Below are positions 7,151-17,065 of a stretch of 37,908 nt of DNA, one piece after another; positions within the stretch are counted from its first letter, which is position 1, and each line of letters starts with the position of its first letter. Position numbers and translations under genes: made by a program. The notes under the pieces were generated by a model. That model saw nothing but the letters and a program-made list of their open reading frames with translations. It was not told the DNA's origin and ran no database searches. The stretch comes from Bacteroidaceae bacterium (GTDB lineage Bacteria > Bacteroidota > Bacteroidia > Bacteroidales > Bacteroidaceae). Location of the stretch: NCBI GenBank assembly GCA_017559845.1, contig JAFYQQ010000006.1:1-37908 (forward strand), given 5' to 3'.

Positions 7151-9094
7151 TTAATATTCATTATACTGATCCACCAACTTCACCACACGCATAATCTCTG
7201 CCACATTCATGGCAAAACTGATGGCTCCACGTCCGTGGAAAGGCGGATTGCCATCGAACAGTTCGGGCAGCGTGCCGATGCAGTGATAGAAAAACTCTTC
7301 TTCATATCCCACAAGCAAGCGGTCCACATAACTGAGACGGCTCATCTTGTAAACCTTGAGACAGGCCTCCATGTAGAATCCGTGCAACCAAGGCCATGCT
7401 GTTCCCTGATGGTAAGCATAGTCTCGCTGAATCTGCGGACCCACATACATGGGGTTATATCCGTTGCTCTTGGGGCTGAGAGAACGCAATCCCTTAGGCG
7501 TACTCAACTCACGGGTACAATAGTCGAGCACACTGCGCTGCTGTTTCTTGTCCAGGGGAGAATAGTCCAAAGCCACGGCAAAAATCATGTTGGGACGCAC
7601 GTTGTACTCGCGATATCCGTCTACACAATAGTCGCACAAATAGCCGAACTCGTTAAAGAACATATTACTGAAATTCAGTGCAGTTACAGAAGCCGACTCT
7701 TCCATCTCTTTAACCATCTGGGCATTGTTGTTGGCCAGACATACGGAAGAGACAAACTTGAGCGCATTGTACCACAAGGCATTGAATTCAACGATGTAGC
7801 CCGTACGCGGAACAATGGGACGACCGTTGGCTGTACTGTTCATCCATGACACTGCCTTTTCACGGCCCTCACACCATACAAGTCCGTTGTCATGAATCTG
7901 CAGATTGGGGTGTTTGCCCGCACGCAGCCATTCCATAATATCCATTACCAGCTTTCCGTACTTTTCAATGCACTTTTCCATTGAAACGAAACGGCCATAC
8001 TGCTGGATACACCAAATGGCCCACAACAAGATGTCGGGATGCTCAATCTCGGTCACACTGACACTAAGCGGCTCGCCTGCCATAAATTCGCGTATGGCCT
8101 TTTCTGCCGTCTCCATCACATCCTCGTACTTGGACACCTCGTTGTTTACCAATGTCAATCCGGGCAAAGAGATGAACATGTCACGGGCACGGCACTTGAA
8201 CCAAGGATATCCTGCAAGTACATAATCCTCATGGTCGCGGTGAACGATAAATTGGTGTGCGCTGTTTACGAGCGTATTGTAGAAATTGTCACGGGGTGTG
8301 CGCACCTTCAATTCAAATTCAGCCAATTCGGCCAATGTGCTGGTGTCAATCTCGCTCAAACCAGCAGAGAAGACTACGCTCTCACCCATTTTCATCTTTA
8401 CCTCAAAGTAACCAGGAACGTATAAATCCTCATTGCTTGCATATCCGCGTTCCTGTTCCTTAGGATACTCTATGCCTCGATACCAATCGGGCTTGAAGAC
8501 AAACTCATTGGTCTTGTCCAACTGCATATAGAGTTCCGGATAACCAGGATACATGCTGGTCTTGATTCCATTCTCCACCATTGCATAGTCGCGTCTTGCT
8601 CCGCTGTTCTCATGCGTGAACTCTCTCACACTACGGAAGGCCAGGAAAGGCTGCAGACGCAATGTCGTTGCCGAATGGGCTTCTACCAATGTGTAGCGGA
8701 TAATGATGCGGTTCTCAAAATGTTGGAACATCATCTCGCGTTTCAGGATGACACCACCCACACGATATGTTGTGGTGGGAACCTGCAAGGAATCAAACTC
8801 TCGGATATACTTATGTCCACGAGGGCTGAAATTATCGCCTTGGTACTTATGAAGTCCCAAATTGAATTCTGCGCCATGCTGTATCACAGTGGCGTCCAAT
8901 GATGACAGAAGCACATGATTCTCATTATCCAATTCCGGTACAGGCACCACAAGCAAACCATGATACTTGCGTGTATTGCAGTCCACAAGCGTGGTACATG
9001 CATAAGCACCTGAGCGATTGGATCTGAGCACCTCTTTCTGAAGAGAATCACCGAGATTCGTCATCAGCGTTTTGTCAAATCTTAAATAACTCAT
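7151..9094 (-). CDS. Glycogen debranching enzyme (archaeal type, amylo-alpha-1,6-glucosidase)
   Basis: The 647-residue product matches the two-part GDE family. The N-terminal beta-rich domain (about 1-270) has SNRSGAYACTTLVDCNTRKY and HGLLVVP. The C-terminal alpha-barrel has YVLAGYPWFKCRARDMFISL, LQIHDNGLVWCEG, and a segment reading SWMNSTANGRPIVPRTGYIV before EFNALWYNAL. In many relatives the position after WM is Asp; here it is Asn. It ends with QGTAWPWLHGFYMEA, also typical of the family. It removes alpha-1,6 branches of glycogen in the cytoplasm. It is the first gene of the three-gene operon, with a promoter box at 9138-9145. Confidence 0.88.
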   Translation of the reverse strand: MSYLRFDKTLMTNLGDSLQKEVLRSNRSGAYACTTLVDCNTRKYHGLLVVPVPELDNENHVLLSSLDATVIQHGAEFNLGLHKYQGDNFSPRGHKYIREFDSLQVPTTTYRVGGVILKREMMFQHFENRIIIRYTLVEAHSATTLRLQPFLAFRSVREFTHENSGARRDYAMVENGIKTSMYPGYPELYMQLDKTNEFVFKPDWYRGIEYPKEQERGYASNEDLYVPGYFEVKMKMGESVVFSAGLSEIDTSTLAELAEFELKVRTPRDNFYNTLVNSAHQFIVHRDHEDYVLAGYPWFKCRARDMFISLPGLTLVNNEVSKYEDVMETAEKAIREFMAGEPLSVSVTEIEHPDILLWAIWCIQQYGRFVSMEKCIEKYGKLVMDIMEWLRAGKHPNLQIHDNGLVWCEGREKAVSWMNSTANGRPIVPRTGYIVEFNALWYNALKFVSSVCLANNNAQMVKEMEESASVTALNFSNMFFNEFGYLCDYCVDGYREYNVRPNMIFAVALDYSPLDKKQQRSVLDYCTRELSTPKGLRSLSPKSNGYNPMYVGPQIQRDYAYHQGTAWPWLHGFYMEACLKVYKMSRLSYVDRLLVGYEEEFFYHCIGTLPELFDGNPPFHGRGAISFAMNVAEIMRVVKLVDQYNEY

Positions 9095-9137
9095 ATTTAC
9101 ATCTGTGCTTTTAATGGTTTTTACTCCTTTAAATGCT

Positions 9138-9145
9138 CAAAGATA
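9138..9145 (-). promoter_or_regulatory. -7 box of the alpha-glucan operon
   Basis: TATCTTTG on the minus strand, with TTTG at 9165-9162 as a -33 element, only 16 bases away (shorter than usual). The expected message starts near 9131. AAAGGAG lies far upstream of the ATG at 9094 and is probably not the initiating site. Confidence 0.6.
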
Positions 9146-9260
9146 CATTATTTTTTCTTGTCAAAAAAACTTTCGGCTACTTTTTTCAAGTACACACTTT
9201 CTTTTTAGTGCTTAATTTTGCCGAAATGTAAAAAAAAGAGTAATTTTGTGCTGTATAACA

Positions 9261-9268
9261 TATCTTTG
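9261..9268 (+). promoter_or_regulatory. -7 box of the Crp/Fnr-family gene
   Basis: TATCTTTG lies ten bases before the ATG at 9279, which predicts a nearly leaderless message. No standard -33 box is visible. This box fixes the true start at 9279, because the longer frame from 9246 would begin upstream of transcription. Confidence 0.6.
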
Positions 9269-9278
9269 CAGCAAAAAG

Positions 9279-9980
9279 ATGGGTAAAAAAGACAAAAACA
9301 TAACAGAATGCCTCAGCAAAATGAACGATCTTGTAAACACGCTGAATGAAAAGCAAAAAGACGTTCTCAGCCAAGCCATTACCGTGCATCAATACAAAAA
9401 AAACGAGACAGTCTACCATTACGGTGAGACCCCCAAATACATGTTTTGTCTTTTAAGCGGAAAAATCAAAGTCTACAAAGAAGGCATAGGAGGAAGAAAC
9501 CAGATTGTCAGAGTGGCCAAACCGGTGGAATACCTTGGATACAGAGCCTATTTTGCCAACGGAAAATTCATTACAGCCGCTTCCACCCTGGAACCGTCAT
9601 GCGTGGTTAAGATTCCCCTTACAGTCATCAAGGAACTGATTCTTGAAAATGCCGAATTAGGATGGTTTTTCATCAAAACATTGTGCCAGGAATTGGGCCG
9701 CAGCGACCAGCGCACTGTCAACCTTACCCAAAAGCACATCAGAGGACGTCTGGCAGAAAGCCTGCTTTACCTGAAAGAACGATATGGCGTGGAAGCAGAC
9801 GGATATACACTCAGCATCTATCTCAGCCGAGAAGACCTGGCCAACCTGAGCAACATGACCACGAGCAATGCCATCCGCACCCTGAGCCTCTTTGCCACGG
9901 ACAAACTGATTCTTGTGGACGGCAGAAAAATCAAAATAATTGACGAAGAAAGGCTGAGACAGATTTCAAGGCTCGGATAG
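9279..9980 (+). CDS. Crp/Fnr-family transcriptional regulator
   Basis: The 233-residue product has a cyclic-nucleotide-binding-type beta-roll (about residues 20-130; YHYGETPKYMFCLLSGKIKV and VEYLGYRAYFANGKF). A dimer helix follows, then a winged-helix domain (about 155-220; IRGRLAESLLYL, LSREDLANLSNMTTSNAIRT as the recognition region, and VDGRKIKIID as the wing). There are no N-terminal cysteines for an iron-sulfur cluster, so it is not a classic oxygen-sensing FNR. The effector is unknown. It is divergent from the glycogen operon and could regulate it (inference from position only). The chosen start follows the TATCTTTG box. Confidence 0.87.
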   Translation: MGKKDKNITECLSKMNDLVNTLNEKQKDVLSQAITVHQYKKNETVYHYGETPKYMFCLLSGKIKVYKEGIGGRNQIVRVAKPVEYLGYRAYFANGKFITAASTLEPSCVVKIPLTVIKELILENAELGWFFIKTLCQELGRSDQRTVNLTQKHIRGRLAESLLYLKERYGVEADGYTLSIYLSREDLANLSNMTTSNAIRTLSLFATDKLILVDGRKIKIIDEERLRQISRLG

Positions 9981-10009
9981 GTTCCGCAAACAGCCCACTC
10001 CTGCCCCCC

Positions 10010-10963
10010 CTATGGGACAATGAAATTAAGGCATTCCCTGCAAACAGACACTTCCATCCGTTTTACGTTTTCATTTATCACGTTGCCGTCAATACCCGTA
10101 CAAGCGGGTTCATTGTACGTAACCTGAATCTTTTCCCTTGTCCGAAAAGCTTTTACATTGGGATGGTTGAGGAAACGCCCCACCAGCAACAGCCACAAGC
10201 CATTGACCAGCTGCAGCATCTTGGGGTGTGAAACGATGCTGACATCCAACAGCCCGTTATAGGGAACAGCCCCCGGTGTCTGGCCGTACCCGTGGGCATT
10301 GCCTATGCACATGGTCATCACACTCTGGTCTACAACATTCTGGTTTACCCGTATGCACAAGTGTTGGGAAATGCGCTTGAAAAGGATGGAAAGCCTGCGT
10401 AAGGGCCGTGTAACGAAACCCAAACGCCAAAAGCGAGGTGCCCTATGCTTTATTTCCATAATGTGTGCGGCCAATCCCACATTTACACAATTCATGAAAT
10501 AGCGCATCCCCTGTGCGCCCTCTTCCGTTTCCCATTGGCACTTGCCCACATCAACCCTACGTATCTTATGCCGTACAAGCACGTCTATGCAATGAGAAAG
10601 ATTCTCATCACTGATTCCCCAGAAATGGGCAAAATCATTTCCGCGTCCATTGGGTATGATTCCCAAGCAAATCTGGTCCCGTACGGCCTTTTCTTCTGCC
10701 ATCAAGGCATTCAATGCCTGCCCCAAAGCCCTGTCTCCACCGACGACAATCAGCGTGGTGTAACCGTTGCGTACAAGCATCGAAGTGAGCCGTTCCACAC
10801 TTCCGGCACCGTCACTCTGCACAAAATCATACTCAAGCCCTTTGTTTTCCATATACTCCCTCACCTGCTCCCAACATTTGTGAGGATGCATCACTCCAGG
10901 CTTGGGACAATACACAATACCCCATCTGGTAGCATTGTGCGGCACAGACTTCTTGTTCTCCAT
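10010..10963 (-). CDS. Diacylglycerol-kinase-family lipid kinase with an altered GGDGT motif
   Basis: The 317-residue product has the DAGK catalytic fold: a nucleotide-binding loop in LIVVGGDRALG (residues 71-81), IIPNGRGNDFAHFWG (102-116), and a beta-sandwich C-terminal part ending in VNENV and a short MEVSV strand. The usual GGDGT loop is GGDRA here. The GTGNDFAR motif is GRGNDFAH. These changes could alter ATP binding or mark a Bacteroidales-specific subgroup. A substrate among sphingolipid or diacylglycerol lipids is inferred from the family. It lies 13 bases after miaA and is probably co-transcribed with it. It is convergent with the Crp/Fnr gene. Confidence 0.8.
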   Translation of the reverse strand: MENKKSVPHNATRWGIVYCPKPGVMHPHKCWEQVREYMENKGLEYDFVQSDGAGSVERLTSMLVRNGYTTLIVVGGDRALGQALNALMAEEKAVRDQICLGIIPNGRGNDFAHFWGISDENLSHCIDVLVRHKIRRVDVGKCQWETEEGAQGMRYFMNCVNVGLAAHIMEIKHRAPRFWRLGFVTRPLRRLSILFKRISQHLCIRVNQNVVDQSVMTMCIGNAHGYGQTPGAVPYNGLLDVSIVSHPKMLQLVNGLWLLLVGRFLNHPNVKAFRTREKIQVTYNEPACTGIDGNVINENVKRMEVSVCRECLNFIVP

Positions 10964-10976
10964 TCAATGCAGATTA

Positions 10977-11897
10977 TTAAGTATTCATCAATGTCAGAAT
11001 CTCATCCACCTTTTCCGGCATAGCTTTGGCTGCATCTATCCAATGAATGGGCGTTCCTCTGCGTTCCATGCCTCTGAACCATGTCATCTGACGCTTGGCG
11101 AACTGATGGATGGCAATTTCCAGTTGGCGCACCATTTCTTCGTATGAAAGTTCACCGATACAATAAAGTGTCAGGTATTTGTATTCCAATCCGTAATAAA
11201 TAAGGTCATCCGCGCTGACTGTCTCCAACAGTTTACGCACTTCTTCCACCATGCCTTCCTGAAGACGCGAATGCAAACGTGCCGTAATCCTTTGTCTTCT
11301 TACATCACGATCCACATCCACACCAATAACCAGGCTTTTCAAGTTGAGGGCATCCTGTTCTTCAAGCGGATGTTCCCTGTAATATTCCTGTATCTCAATG
11401 GCGCGTATCGCCCTCTTTACGGTATCAATGTCCGTTGTGTTATGCAATGTCTTGTAGCGGGAAAGCATTTCCGCAAGTTCATCCAGAGAATATACAGACA
11501 GGCGCTCCCTCAACTCCGGGTTCTCCGGCACATGAGCCATGCGATAGCCTTTCAGTACAGACTCCACATACAGGCCAGACCCACCGCAAAGGACAGGAAT
11601 CTGCCCCCGGGACACGATGTCCTCATAGGCCTTCCTAAAAGCCTCCTGATACTGGAAAAGGTTGTATTTCTCCCCGGCATCCGCTATATCAATCAGGTGA
11701 TAGGGAATTGTTTTCCCGTCCACACAATAATCGGCCAAGTCCTTCCCCGTGCCCAGATCCATGCCCCTATAAAGCTGACGGCTGTCTGCACTGATAATTT
11801 CCGCATTGCCCAACCGGGCAGCCAGACGGGTGGCCAAGGATGTCTTTCCACTGGCTGTTGGACCCACTATTGCTATCAAATCATATTTCATTTTCAC
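10977..11897 (-). CDS. miaA: tRNA dimethylallyltransferase
   Basis: The 306-residue product transfers a dimethylallyl group to A37 of tRNAs that read codons starting with U. Visible motifs are the P-loop GPTASGKT (residues 12-19), ISADSRQLYRGMDLGTGK, PVLCGGSGLYVESVLKG and the C-terminal FAKRQMTWFRG. The length is as usual for the family. The sequence is rather divergent, and Bacteroides often carry a second miaA, so this may be either copy. It is the first gene of a pair with the lipid kinase. The promoter box is at 11941-11948. Confidence 0.93.
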   Translation of the reverse strand: MKMKYDLIAIVGPTASGKTSLATRLAARLGNAEIISADSRQLYRGMDLGTGKDLADYCVDGKTIPYHLIDIADAGEKYNLFQYQEAFRKAYEDIVSRGQIPVLCGGSGLYVESVLKGYRMAHVPENPELRERLSVYSLDELAEMLSRYKTLHNTTDIDTVKRAIRAIEIQEYYREHPLEEQDALNLKSLVIGVDVDRDVRRQRITARLHSRLQEGMVEEVRKLLETVSADDLIYYGLEYKYLTLYCIGELSYEEMVRQLEIAIHQFAKRQMTWFRGMERRGTPIHWIDAAKAMPEKVDEILTLMNT

Positions 11898-11940
11898 ATT
11901 ATATAATATAATATATAGGAAATGTGCTTTAAGACAAGTA

Positions 11941-11948
11941 CAAAGATA
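11941..11948 (-). promoter_or_regulatory. -7 box of miaA
   Basis: TATCTTTG on the minus strand, about 44 bases before the ATG at 11897. The -33 element is not obvious. Confidence 0.55.
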
Positions 11949-12002
11949 GTAAAAAAACCGATGAACATAGCGCCAATAGAGGGCATTTTTACGCCAATAG
12001 AC

Positions 12003-12042
12003 AAAAAAAGATGTCCGGAAGCTATAAACTTCCGGACATCTT
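12003..12042 (-). terminator. Terminator of gap
   Basis: A perfect 14-base stem, AAGATGTCCGGAAG with CTTCCGGACATCTT and a 7-base loop. On the minus strand it is followed by TTTTT, 30 bases past the gap stop. Confidence 0.92.
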
Positions 12043-12071
12043 ACCTATTTGGTTTTGTTTTAAGCTATAGA

Positions 12072-13094
<1,023 letters not shown>

Positions 13095-13111
13095 TTAAAT
13101 TAATATTGGTT

Positions 13112-13119
13112 CAAAAATA
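13112..13119 (-). promoter_or_regulatory. Possible -7 box of gap
   Basis: TATTTTTG on the minus strand fits TAnnTTTG, 27 bases before the ATG. The -33 element is weak. Read-through from the promoter at 13287-13294 through the small lipoprotein gene could also feed gap. Confidence 0.45.
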
Positions 13120-13174
13120 TAAAAATAACTATTCTCTTAATTCTCCAAATTTTGAGATGCAAATCGTTGCGGTT

Positions 13175-13264
13175 TTACCCGCAGTTGCAATGTTCTGAAG
13201 ACTTACATGCCACCAAAAGTAGCAGGAAAAGCAGCCAAACAGAAGCAAATACGACTCTTTTCAT
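13175..13264 (-). CDS. Very small lipoprotein, 29 residues
   Basis: ATG at 13264 opens a 29-codon frame: MKRVVFASVWLLFLLLLVAC, then KSSEHCNCG and TAA. A basic start, a hydrophobic core and an LVAC lipobox make a complete lipoprotein signal. The mature peptide would be only ten residues, with three cysteines. A TAATTTTG box precedes it at 13294-13287. A TGCGG/CCGCA hairpin covers the stop and may be a weak terminator. It lies between gap and mscL and is too short for most annotation. No family is recognised. Confidence 0.6.
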   Translation of the reverse strand: MKRVVFASVWLLFLLLLVACKSSEHCNCG

Positions 13265-13286
13265 CACTTTTTTGTCTAATTCCATG

Positions 13287-13294
13287 CAAAATTA
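13287..13294 (-). promoter_or_regulatory. -7 box for the small lipoprotein gene
   Basis: TAATTTTG on the minus strand, 23 bases before the ATG at 13264. No -33 box is evident. Confidence 0.45.
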
Positions 13295-13344
13295 CAATTT
13301 TCTTTTTAATTTCGTATCCAAATTCTGATAATTTTTAAAAAAAC

Positions 13345-13803
13345 ATGGCAAAAAACAACTTTCTCCAAGATTTTAAGGCCTTCGCAATGAAAGGCAATGT
13401 AGTAGACATGGCTGTCGGTGTGATCATCGGTGGCGCATTCGGAAAAATTGTCACTTCAGTCGTTAACGATCTTTTCATGCCTGTTATCGGTATGCTGGTG
13501 GGCGGTGTGAACTTTACCGACCTGAAACTGACACTTAAGGACGCTGTGCCCGAACAACTGAACGAAGCGGGCGAAGTAATCCAGGCTGCCGTACCGGCTG
13601 TAACGCTGAATTACGGAAACTTCCTGCAGCAGACTTTCGATTTCCTCATCATCGCATTCTCCATTTTCTTGTTCATCAGCCTCATCAAGAAAGTAACAGA
13701 AAAGAAGAAGGTTGAGGAAGCCCCCGCTCCCGCTCCTGCTCCAGAGCCCAGCGCAGAGGAAAAGCTCCTCACAGAGATCCGTGACTTGCTCAAAAACAAA
13801 TAA
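13345..13803 (+). CDS. mscL: Large-conductance mechanosensitive channel
   Basis: The 152-residue product is a full MscL. The N-terminal helix [20 protein letters not shown] leads into the pore-lining first transmembrane segment ([20 protein letters not shown]). A periplasmic loop follows, then the second segment ([17 protein letters not shown]) and a C-terminal coiled bundle after an APAP-rich linker. It sits in the cytoplasmic membrane and releases solutes on hypo-osmotic shock. It is the first of four closely spaced plus-strand genes. No clear consensus promoter is visible; TAATTTCG at 13307-13314 is one base off. Confidence 0.96.
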   Translation: MAKNNFLQDFKAFAMKGNVVDMAVGVIIGGAFGKIVTSVVNDLFMPVIGMLVGGVNFTDLKLTLKDAVPEQLNEAGEVIQAAVPAVTLNYGNFLQQTFDFLIIAFSIFLFISLIKKVTEKKKVEEAPAPAPAPEPSAEEKLLTEIRDLLKNK

Positions 13804-13827
13804 TCACCTAAAACAGCAGAAGAAAAA

Positions 13828-14421
13828 ATGAAGAAACTTATGCTCATTTGCGCTGCCCTCATATCATGGATGAGCAGTGCCAAGGCCATTGATTATGTGC
13901 CTGAATCCGGCTTTACCAACGAAGCTCATGTCGGAATGTCAATTTCTTCATTCCGTGGAGAGTTTTGCGACCCAAAGGTGGGTATGACCTTCGGTTGGAA
14001 AGGAGAATACATGCTTCCCGGTGCTATGGGTACATTTATAAACTTTGGCCTGGATATGACCCAGAAAGGAGCAAATGACGTTGTCCGATTGTTGAATCCT
14101 ATAAATAAAATTAACGCCTTTTACTTGTCTCTTCCAATCCATGTAGGATATCGTTACAATATTTTGGAAGACCTAGGCGTATATGCAGACTTCGGCCCCT
14201 TCTTTTCTGCCGGTTTTGCCAGCAACAAAGGATGGTTTGGCAAACACACCGAAGATGCCCGCCGTTTTGACATCGGGTTGGGATTCCGTGTAGGAACAGA
14301 ATATAACAATCACCTTTCTCTTACATTCGGTTTCGACTGGGGTATGGCTGATTATTATAAGCCTAAAAATGACACTCGGAGCACCTTCTGCAGCACAATA
14401 TGTTTAGGTTATCGTTTTTAA
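13828..14421 (+). CDS. Outer-membrane beta-barrel protein
   Basis: The 197-residue product has a signal peptide (residues 1-20, ending AKA). It then shows alternating amphipathic strands typical of an 8-strand porin-like/OmpA-type barrel: AHVGMSISSFRGEF, LPIHVGYRYNI, DIGLGFRVGTEYN and LSLTFGFDWGM. It ends in the outer-membrane signature aromatic residue (CLGYRF). It starts 24 bases after mscL and is probably co-transcribed. The role is unknown. Confidence 0.8.
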   Translation: MKKLMLICAALISWMSSAKAIDYVPESGFTNEAHVGMSISSFRGEFCDPKVGMTFGWKGEYMLPGAMGTFINFGLDMTQKGANDVVRLLNPINKINAFYLSLPIHVGYRYNILEDLGVYADFGPFFSAGFASNKGWFGKHTEDARRFDIGLGFRVGTEYNNHLSLTFGFDWGMADYYKPKNDTRSTFCSTICLGYRF

Positions 14422-14453
14422 ACTTTAGTTGAAATCCTTTTAAACAAAACGTG

Positions 14454-15653
14454 ATGTTTTCACGACTATTATTTACCGTATCTTTCATCGTGCTTGCCGG
14501 TAGTTCCGTGCAAGCACGATTGCTTTCCCGCGTAAAGCCGGAAAGCGCTGGAATGAATTCCGCCCATCTTTCTTTGGCGGACAGTGCCCTCAACCATGCC
14601 ATTTCCGCTGGTGAAATACCCGGAGCGGTGCTGGCTGTGGTACGACATGGGAAAATGGCCTACCTAAAGGCGTATGGCAACCGACAGACCTACCCTTCGG
14701 CCGAAGAAATGACCACCAACACCATTTTCGACCTGGCATCGTGCAGCAAATCTTCCTCTACGGCCATCTGTGCCATGCAGCTCATCGAAAGAGGACAAAT
14801 GCGACTGCTGGACCCCGTAAGCCGTTATCTGCCCGACTTCCAGCCATGGAAAGACCCGGAGACCGGCGAAACCACGGAAATCCGCATCCAGCATCTACTT
14901 ACCCATTCTTCCGGTCTTCCCGCCTATGCCTCTGTGGAACCGCTCAGAAAGAAACACGGTTCGCCCTGCCCCGATGCCCTACTTGCACATATAAGTAATG
15001 TTAAAAGGCAGTTTGCGCCCGCAACCGGTTTCCGATACAGTTGCCTCAATTTCATCACCCTGCAATACGTCATTGAGCGCATCACAGGACAGTCATTGGC
15101 CGATTATGCCCACGCCAACGTCTTCAAACCGTTGGGAATGTCGCATACCGCCTATTGTCCTCCTGCCGAATGGAAGCCCATCATTGCCCCCACCGAGCGC
15201 CAGGCAGACGGAAGCGTATTGCGTGGCGTGGTGCACGACCCTCTGGCAAGAGTCATCAACGGTGGAATCAGCGGCAATGCCGGACTGTTTTCCAGTGCCG
15301 AAGACCTGGCTGTGCTGTGTGCAGCCCTGCAGAACGGAGGAGAATGGAAGGGAGCGCGCATCCTAAGTCCAGTTTCCGTCAAAGCCATGCGTACCGTTCC
15401 TGAAAATGTAAAGGAGTTTGGACGCGCATTGGGCTGGGACTGCTATTCGGCGTATTCCAGCAACAAAGGCGACTTGTTTTCCGAGCAAGCTTATGGCCAC
15501 ACAGGCTTCACCGGTACAAGTATTGTCATTGACCCCGTTACGGATACCAGCGTAATACTGCTCATCAATGCCGTCCACCCCAATGAGGGCCACGGCGTCA
15601 TCCGCCTCCGTTCCATCATTGCCAATATTGTAGCGGCAAGCATCATCAAGTAA
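14454..15653 (+). CDS. Exported serine hydrolase of the beta-lactamase/class C family
   Basis: The 399-residue product starts at ATG 14454 (a GTG directly before it is less likely). It has a signal peptide ending VQA. Motifs of penicillin-binding-protein-like hydrolases are present: S-x-x-K in FDLASCSKSSS (about residue 98), Y-S-C in GFRYSCLNFI where YxN is usual, and HTG in YGHTGFTGTS. LLTHSSGLP and GGISGNAGLFSSAEDLA are typical of the group. It probably acts in the periplasm on a peptidoglycan-like or ester substrate. It lies between the barrel gene and the 15675 gene in the same run. Confidence 0.87.
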   Translation: MFSRLLFTVSFIVLAGSSVQARLLSRVKPESAGMNSAHLSLADSALNHAISAGEIPGAVLAVVRHGKMAYLKAYGNRQTYPSAEEMTTNTIFDLASCSKSSSTAICAMQLIERGQMRLLDPVSRYLPDFQPWKDPETGETTEIRIQHLLTHSSGLPAYASVEPLRKKHGSPCPDALLAHISNVKRQFAPATGFRYSCLNFITLQYVIERITGQSLADYAHANVFKPLGMSHTAYCPPAEWKPIIAPTERQADGSVLRGVVHDPLARVINGGISGNAGLFSSAEDLAVLCAALQNGGEWKGARILSPVSVKAMRTVPENVKEFGRALGWDCYSAYSSNKGDLFSEQAYGHTGFTGTSIVIDPVTDTSVILLINAVHPNEGHGVIRLRSIIANIVAASIIK

Positions 15654-15674
15654 AACACTCATCAAAAAAAGACC

Positions 15675-16799
15675 ATGAAGAAGAATTTCTTTTGCCTGCT
15701 CCTTGCGTGGGTTTGCGCCATCACGTCCCTTAGCGCATTGGACATATCCCGTCTGCCACGCCAGATTAGCAGCGGGCCACAAGGCAAACACCATGTCCAG
15801 GGCATAGCTTACGACGAGAAGAACGATTGCATTTATATGTCCTTCACCACCACTCTCATCAAGGTGGACCTGCAAGGGCGTGTGTTGGGAAGCGTACAAG
15901 GCCTGACCGGACACCTGGGCTGCATGGCATTGAACCCCGATGACGGCCATCTGTACGCCAGTCTGGAATACAAGCACGATGGCATTGGCAAAGGCATAGG
16001 CACCCAAGCCAACGACAAGGCCAACGGCTTCTATGTGGCCATCTTTGATGTGGACCGCATCACACGCCCCAACATGGATGCCGCCAAGGTGATGACTACC
16101 GTTTACATCCGTGAGGCAGTGACGGACTACGAAGCCAAGGTCACTAATCAAGGTAAGGAAGTGGACCACCGCCACGGCTGTTCCGGCATAGACGGACTAG
16201 CCATTGCTCCCAAATGGGGAAAGAAAGACGGCAAACAAATGCTGTACACATCCTATGGTGTCTATGGGGACAACAACCGTACCGACAATGACTATCAGGT
16301 AATCCTCTGTTACGACATCAGCAAATGGAAAAAGTATGAGCAGCCCCTCTCATCCAAGAACCTACACAGCAGCGGTCCCGAAAAGCCCAACCGGAAATAT
16401 TTCGTCCGCACAGGAAACACCACTTACGGTGTCCAGAATCTGGCATACGACAAGCATTCCGGCCATATGCTGGCAGCGGTTTATCCCGGCAAGAAGGCAG
16501 AATGGCCCAATTACAATCTTTTTGTGATTGACGGCACGCAGAAACCCAAGAAAAGCAATCTGCACGGATTTGACCATCCCACCAAAGGATGGACATTGAG
16601 CCTACTGCCGCAAGGAGAGCACGATGCCAAGACCAATACCTGGGGCTACCGATTCCCCTACGGCAGCACTGGCATCTGTTCACTCGGCGACGGCTATTTC
16701 TATGTATCGCATCCCGGGAAGGATGCCCAGACCGGCCAACAATGCACCACACTCTATTTGTATAAATGGAACGGCAACGAATGGCACTTGGTGGAGTAA
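15675..16799 (+). CDS. Secreted propeller-like protein of unknown function
   Basis: The 374-residue product has a signal peptide (residues 1-21, ending LSA). It shows repeated strand blocks typical of a beta-propeller: HHVQGIAYDEKNDCIYMSF, LGCMALNPDDGHLYASLEYK, GIDGLAIAPKW, YGVQNLAYDKHSGHMLAAVY and GSTGICSLGDGYFYVSH. There is no catalytic motif that I recognise. It is 21 bases from the serine hydrolase and ends the run before a terminator, so the two exported proteins may act together in the periplasm. Confidence 0.7.
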   Translation: MKKNFFCLLLAWVCAITSLSALDISRLPRQISSGPQGKHHVQGIAYDEKNDCIYMSFTTTLIKVDLQGRVLGSVQGLTGHLGCMALNPDDGHLYASLEYKHDGIGKGIGTQANDKANGFYVAIFDVDRITRPNMDAAKVMTTVYIREAVTDYEAKVTNQGKEVDHRHGCSGIDGLAIAPKWGKKDGKQMLYTSYGVYGDNNRTDNDYQVILCYDISKWKKYEQPLSSKNLHSSGPEKPNRKYFVRTGNTTYGVQNLAYDKHSGHMLAAVYPGKKAEWPNYNLFVIDGTQKPKKSNLHGFDHPTKGWTLSLLPQGEHDAKTNTWGYRFPYGSTGICSLGDGYFYVSHPGKDAQTGQQCTTLYLYKWNGNEWHLVE

Positions 16800-16840
16800 A
16801 GAATTCTGCGATTCCGCCACCAACACTTTTTGGATTCAAG

Positions 16841-16872
16841 AAATGCCCGCGATTCTGTCGCTGGCATTTTTT
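16841..16872 (+). terminator. Terminator of the mscL-to-15675 run
   Basis: AAATGCCCGCGA pairs with TCGCTGGCATTT (one mismatch), and the hairpin ends in a T-run (TTTTTT), 40 bases after the stop. Confidence 0.85.
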
Positions 16873-17012
16873 GTCTCAGGCAATCCCGCGGCTCAGTCGA
16901 CAAACTTATCAAATAAAGCCCAAAACTACCGAAACTAAAGAAAAGAGAAGATGAAAGAAATACTTATTTACTAATTTTTAGAATACCCCTAAAGTATTTT
17001 TTCACAATTATC

Positions 17013-17043
17013 GTTTCATTTACAAAGATTTTATATACCTTTG
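17013..17043 (+). promoter_or_regulatory. Promoter of the 17066-18442 transcript
   Basis: TACCTTTG at 17036-17043 with GTTTC around 17013-17017 at the right distance for a -33 element. The expected start is near 17050. Confidence 0.7.
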
Positions 17044-17065
17044 CATTGTGTTCTTCGGAACGCAA

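Noticed and set aside
9246..9278. Upstream TTG start for the Crp/Fnr gene
   Set aside because: It precedes the TATCTTTG box and would lie outside the transcript.
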